The notes under the pieces: generated by a model
The model's database searches: none
Seen by the model: only the letters and a program-made list of their open reading frames with translations
Told to the model about the DNA's origin: nothing
Part shown: positions 63,101-64,000 of the stretch, in pieces
Layout of the letters: the number at the start of each line of letters is the position of its first letter
Numbering within the stretch: position 1 is the first letter of the stretch
Program-made: the position numbers and the translations under genes
From: Phytophthora sp. 'mugwort'
Lineage: Eukaryota > Oomycota > Peronosporomycetes > Peronosporales > Peronosporaceae
Direction: 5' to 3'
Assembly: GCA_033558025.1 (NCBI GenBank)
Contig: JAUCEF010000006.1
Span: forward strand, 3,038,001 to 3,102,000
Length of the DNA: 64,000 nucleotides

Positions 63101-64000
63101 AAGTCATCGACGTGGTTGATATCAAGCCCGTGTCGACCTCTTTTGAATTATGTTCACCCGAGAATCTCTTAGTATCACCACCGAAGCCATTCGTCAAGCT
63201 TGAAGGCGATATGGAGGTTAAACATGAAGATGTCAACGCTTCAGCTATGTTACAATTACGAGGCATGGGATTAAGCAGCGCTGTGACCTCTTTACTCACT
63301 GAAAATGACGAGGAAACTCTCAATTTGAACGTCCAAAAGAAGCCTAAGCAACGTAAACGCCGTTCTCCACATCGTACGACTCATCAAGAAGACAAGTCTT
63401 CGTTACATGCTGATCTTGCTCTGCATGGAGCTCGAATAGTTGGACTGAAGACTGACGAACCGAAAAGTGATGGAAAATTAAAGGAAAATTGCACACTGGA
63501 AGCTGTGACGCCATTGTCCAAGACCGAAAAGGAGCGACTTTGGCAAGAGTTTGCTGCAGAGCCGCTGTCGATCCACGTGCAAGACGCTTATGCTCTGTTG
63601 TACCCTCAGACGTACTCGACAGGAGCTCCTACGGATGTTCTAACGTATCAACAAGTCCACGAAGTTCCAGTTAGCAAGACAAAATCCTCTCGTCCAAAGT
63701 CTTTGATTCACGCCAGTTTGATCGTGGACGCTACTCATCAACCTTTCCAGAAAGGCCTCGAGCACACAAGGAAGTTCTGGAGTGCAGTGGAAGGTTACCG
63801 AGCTATTGGAACGTCTTCACTCGTCCCGTTAGACGCGGTTACGATTGCTCAACGCCGGCAAGACAAAGCTCAAGCCATTTTTGATCAATTCTTACGTGGA
63901 GAACGAGGTACAGACAGCAATGATCACGCACTGGCTTGGCTCGACGTGTACCCCACTGAGCTGGCACAAGTTCGAGCACAACTTGATGACGCTCCTAAAG
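57121..64000 (+). CDS. Giant IQ / Sfi1-like / ankyrin protein (3' end beyond window)
   Basis: One reading frame stays open from ATG 57,121 to the last base, at least 2,293 codons without stop or intron. The start MDSVRSETSEGSLASS follows a stop-rich AT-rich leader. Residues ~60-150 form a charged coiled coil (FQERKAAKQKKSERIKRQKE). An IQ-like motif is at about 303-318 (LQATWRMHLRRRKYL). From about 330 to 770 at least nine Sfi1-like units, each a helix with F/L-x-x-W, recur (VFEIWVMTY, YFSAWRADV, VFRLWKRVH, VFEIWARWT, LLAWRDAI, AIRGWERVQ, TLDLWRDD, TFNAWTHFV, VFSAWKAAK). An ankyrin-like segment follows (~855-925: GNTALHVAAQ, LEIVALLLSEGAAML). Long helices and a long Ser/Thr/Glu-rich tail come after. 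Sfi1 repeats bind centrin and IQ motifs bind calmodulin, so a basal-body or flagellar role is likely. Confidence 0.85.
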   Translation, partial: MDSVRSETSEGSLASSRLDDGSATGRGSLSLSFSNSHTGRLSTDSISTRSDYLSTYERKFQERKAAKQKKSERIKRQKELADRQELVSADQRRRAQREAERLARRQEMETWLTDPNELRRLERRAQKRSRDRMRSLKEWYVPATSGPAEEVQPVFVAAMSHEQSNQKEPTSRKQRVELVLSKEAAAVKHEDEREALEAVLCRQLSALTTKLEYLEQFGDPVAVRPRAQTRTGPRRRRIARQDLHLTPLGPARSNLEAANVPTSTSLQTLRRVHVDDARDDAEVDHYLLRYRQTSKQNYAAGKLQATWRMHLRRRKYLPWRQRRSQQRRAVFEIWVMTYRVGDRAQRSLLRKYFSAWRADVVEALQLREMELQLFRQAATQTTLPRMVLNLVFTSDWEDERATRLAAKAAEAAIKKAITPASKAAFLTAFLHAAFGEIETVSSKKRSRVHQLRAQHVAAREEVRKKVVQHVFRLWKRVHEANKRVGLNAQLCLKRAVRMAFGAQQRWPAEILLSVFEIWARWTSFSRCKRFGLPMPRFAQTNPHWEIWLHNYQERQVRCVKAAAKAPAARLRRSFLRLHAFARRAVRARRALALASETYARAVRLNTLLAWRDAIAGSAADKKLVRGVVRRMHRYACAKRKLRPLKEVLGKRRREWLARRAIRGWERVQLHACFKREHTLSRLATSQTWRSRLQRTLDLWRDDRDARRRWRTFNAWTHFVRQRKFFLTLRLLCARQERRHLLFGVFSAWKAAKWERVDGFLEDRLRLDAWEAYRELCVFFPMMFYGSFSDAGSIFGGLPSFMYGETAGAPSRLKQEQQDLALATSGDAVRHFHGVLTRDSVVDVRNAILQTRYLVNAVDEATGNTALHVAAQIEEPERRLEIVALLLSEGAAMLKRVNRHGLAPVQLALDPPDTRQLLNEGLFAFHSRNILTQGVKTEGGYRLLWCMTTLMVQEWGTGQRRPADVRTGQWHSTLREELWLRQQCVRFAPDSTFAPAVSRSRGFLNALKTRLCLSRYDVLYASEVSRCATDERRYHEWEERTTTGKAKPSDTGEYEAYARYLLAATLDTAACEQELIPSFVGLLFSLEFSLQEIVSQAYRLEDECARAEDEVWELYQRIQRAEKAWSALFDHKLTPDECTAQRNNVQMLRLFTDDADVELFFEREVFLLDFAQFKAIEDRDGSTSQQEALERELVPLIIRTKRKLRRAEKKLKRVQEQIDMNERAHRQALFATGRRVDEICTARMALEHSRLRMAVALLKHNEVKAFVARLEYAKQVLQNGAGSCDPAVDLTLPSSVAALSFQERRTFYKTEMARYVSMFHTRVILEQTHTAAKTDDRLEPVHVPEALHLLQKEAVSKLHTLFVLNLLRSCCCWLADNMMAMETAYKTERVDDSESEVGDEYVPPADKHDSRAERQSLSVMKLVNATGTLLAEGIPRRRSSLKNTRRVLETYHQGSSSSNVIDTDNDAMTATYASSALLLFQEERSVAERADQEQLDSFKVHVVATSSERNPVTGQLEVPPDHVVNTEAIPTTARPEAARTVDVHRNRKKEELQRAMGHHRLGYTRGDSDSDSEDSNCSAPDDLVREIHGTDLQFGNFVTSDGNWSNESDKTIVSNEKEAFDAADTEAMWKRGNVKLADGSALSIKEVLAQAHRLSMSREKLRPTSRRQGLVLPEAPELPQPLQDVPEAQRRATVEPGRTSPTTEQQQPAVDRPLGRTVSISCLVERQEEEMASVSEDQAISTVIQAPNRQNSAGTGRTSIGEAASGANTSQLETFDHKTHEMDDVTEIRTTLNTSDEVYMDLQECKQVEIEMATPPLQSPVVEIGTSQISEASALFYHDKKIKDSVSCVNPLIKWEEATTFEAFPLVVTLRNSMSREKGEFVTRPRVIKTGINELIAPQFVLEDSTDNAAFVEVSSADTSDVFTLQGKSLIMATKLHRTRRKSSTTGTLETVSLSKGFHSQLDMKQDTQTTDEGSTLVRPITVTVVAKRAKREVEVIDVVDIKPVSTSFELCSPENLLVSPPKPFVKLEGDMEVKHEDVNASAMLQLRGMGLSSAVTSLLTENDEETLNLNVQKKPKQRKRRSPHRTTHQEDKSSLHADLALHGARIVGLKTDEPKSDGKLKENCTLEAVTPLSKTEKERLWQEFAAEPLSIHVQDAYALLYPQTYSTGAPTDVLTYQQVHEVPVSKTKSSRPKSLIHASLIVDATHQPFQKGLEHTRKFWSAVEGYRAIGTSSLVPLDAVTIAQRRQDKAQAIFDQFLRGERGTDSNDHALAWLDVYPTELAQVRAQLDDAPK

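Noticed and set aside
1..64000. CRISPR arrays, bacterial operons or a biosynthetic gene cluster
   Set aside because: No regularly spaced direct repeats and no Shine-Dalgarno-led gene strings. Gene content and introns are eukaryotic, and neighbouring genes belong to unrelated pathways.

Overview
The window looks like nuclear DNA of an oomycete (Phytophthora-like water mould). The evidence is compact protein genes with few, short introns (56-91 bp in the two intron-bearing genes), closely spaced divergent gene pairs, a cysteine-type SelO, tandem ankyrin proteins of the oomycete type, and a set of transposon families (Copia, hAT, PIF/Harbinger, pogo-like DDE, MULE/ZSWIM, L1-like LINE, Tc1/mariner) that is familiar from oomycete genomes. 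The species cannot be fixed from the sequence alone. No bacterial operon or Shine-Dalgarno logic is present.

The window splits into two compartments at about 28.8 kb. Bases 1-28,800 form a transposon graveyard with almost no intact reading frame longer than 200 codons. It holds: a pogo-like transposase remnant (88-1155); two ~0.53-kb copies of one repeat in inverted orientation (about 1,670-2,208 and 11,229-11,755) that bracket ~10 kb; a second pogo-like remnant (2,350-3,576); a structurally complete but coding-dead Copia retrotransposon (4,954-9,652, 244-bp LTRs, 5-bp target duplication GTATC); a hAT transposase relic (12,339-16,351) split by a PIF/Harbinger element (13,249-15,785) whose terminal inverted repeats and TAA target duplication are still visible; then MULE, LINE, ISL2EU/Harbinger-like, DUF7869-like and pogo-like relics; and finally small fragments of cellular genes (serine carboxypeptidase, class III aminotransferase).

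Bases 28,900-64,000 are gene-rich. In order: an intact BED-finger/hAT-derived protein that appears catalytically dead; a three-exon gene of unknown function; a NADAR (YbiA-like) protein; UFD2 (E4 ubiquitin factor) divergent from a mitochondrial-type TsaE; a three-exon coiled-coil protein; a protein with three cyclic-nucleotide-binding domains and an RGS-like domain, divergent from BMS1; tRNA-Arg(UCU); a HAD-hydrolase pseudogene; a nucleolar RRM protein; two overlapping tandem ankyrin genes; a Tc1/mariner relic with a probable intron; SelO; and a very large, window-truncated gene with an IQ motif, Sfi1-like repeats and an ankyrin segment.

The genes share no single pathway. Themes are protein and RNA quality control (UFD2, BMS1, RRM protein, TsaE, tRNA), nucleotide-linked chemistry (NADAR, SelO, cyclic-nucleotide/RGS protein) and cytoskeleton/centrin biology (the Sfi1-like protein). 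The most interesting items are the cyclic-nucleotide/RGS fusion, the domesticated hAT-like gene at the compartment edge, the nested transposons with exact boundaries, the inverted-repeat-bracketed 10-kb block, and the giant IQ/Sfi1/ankyrin gene.
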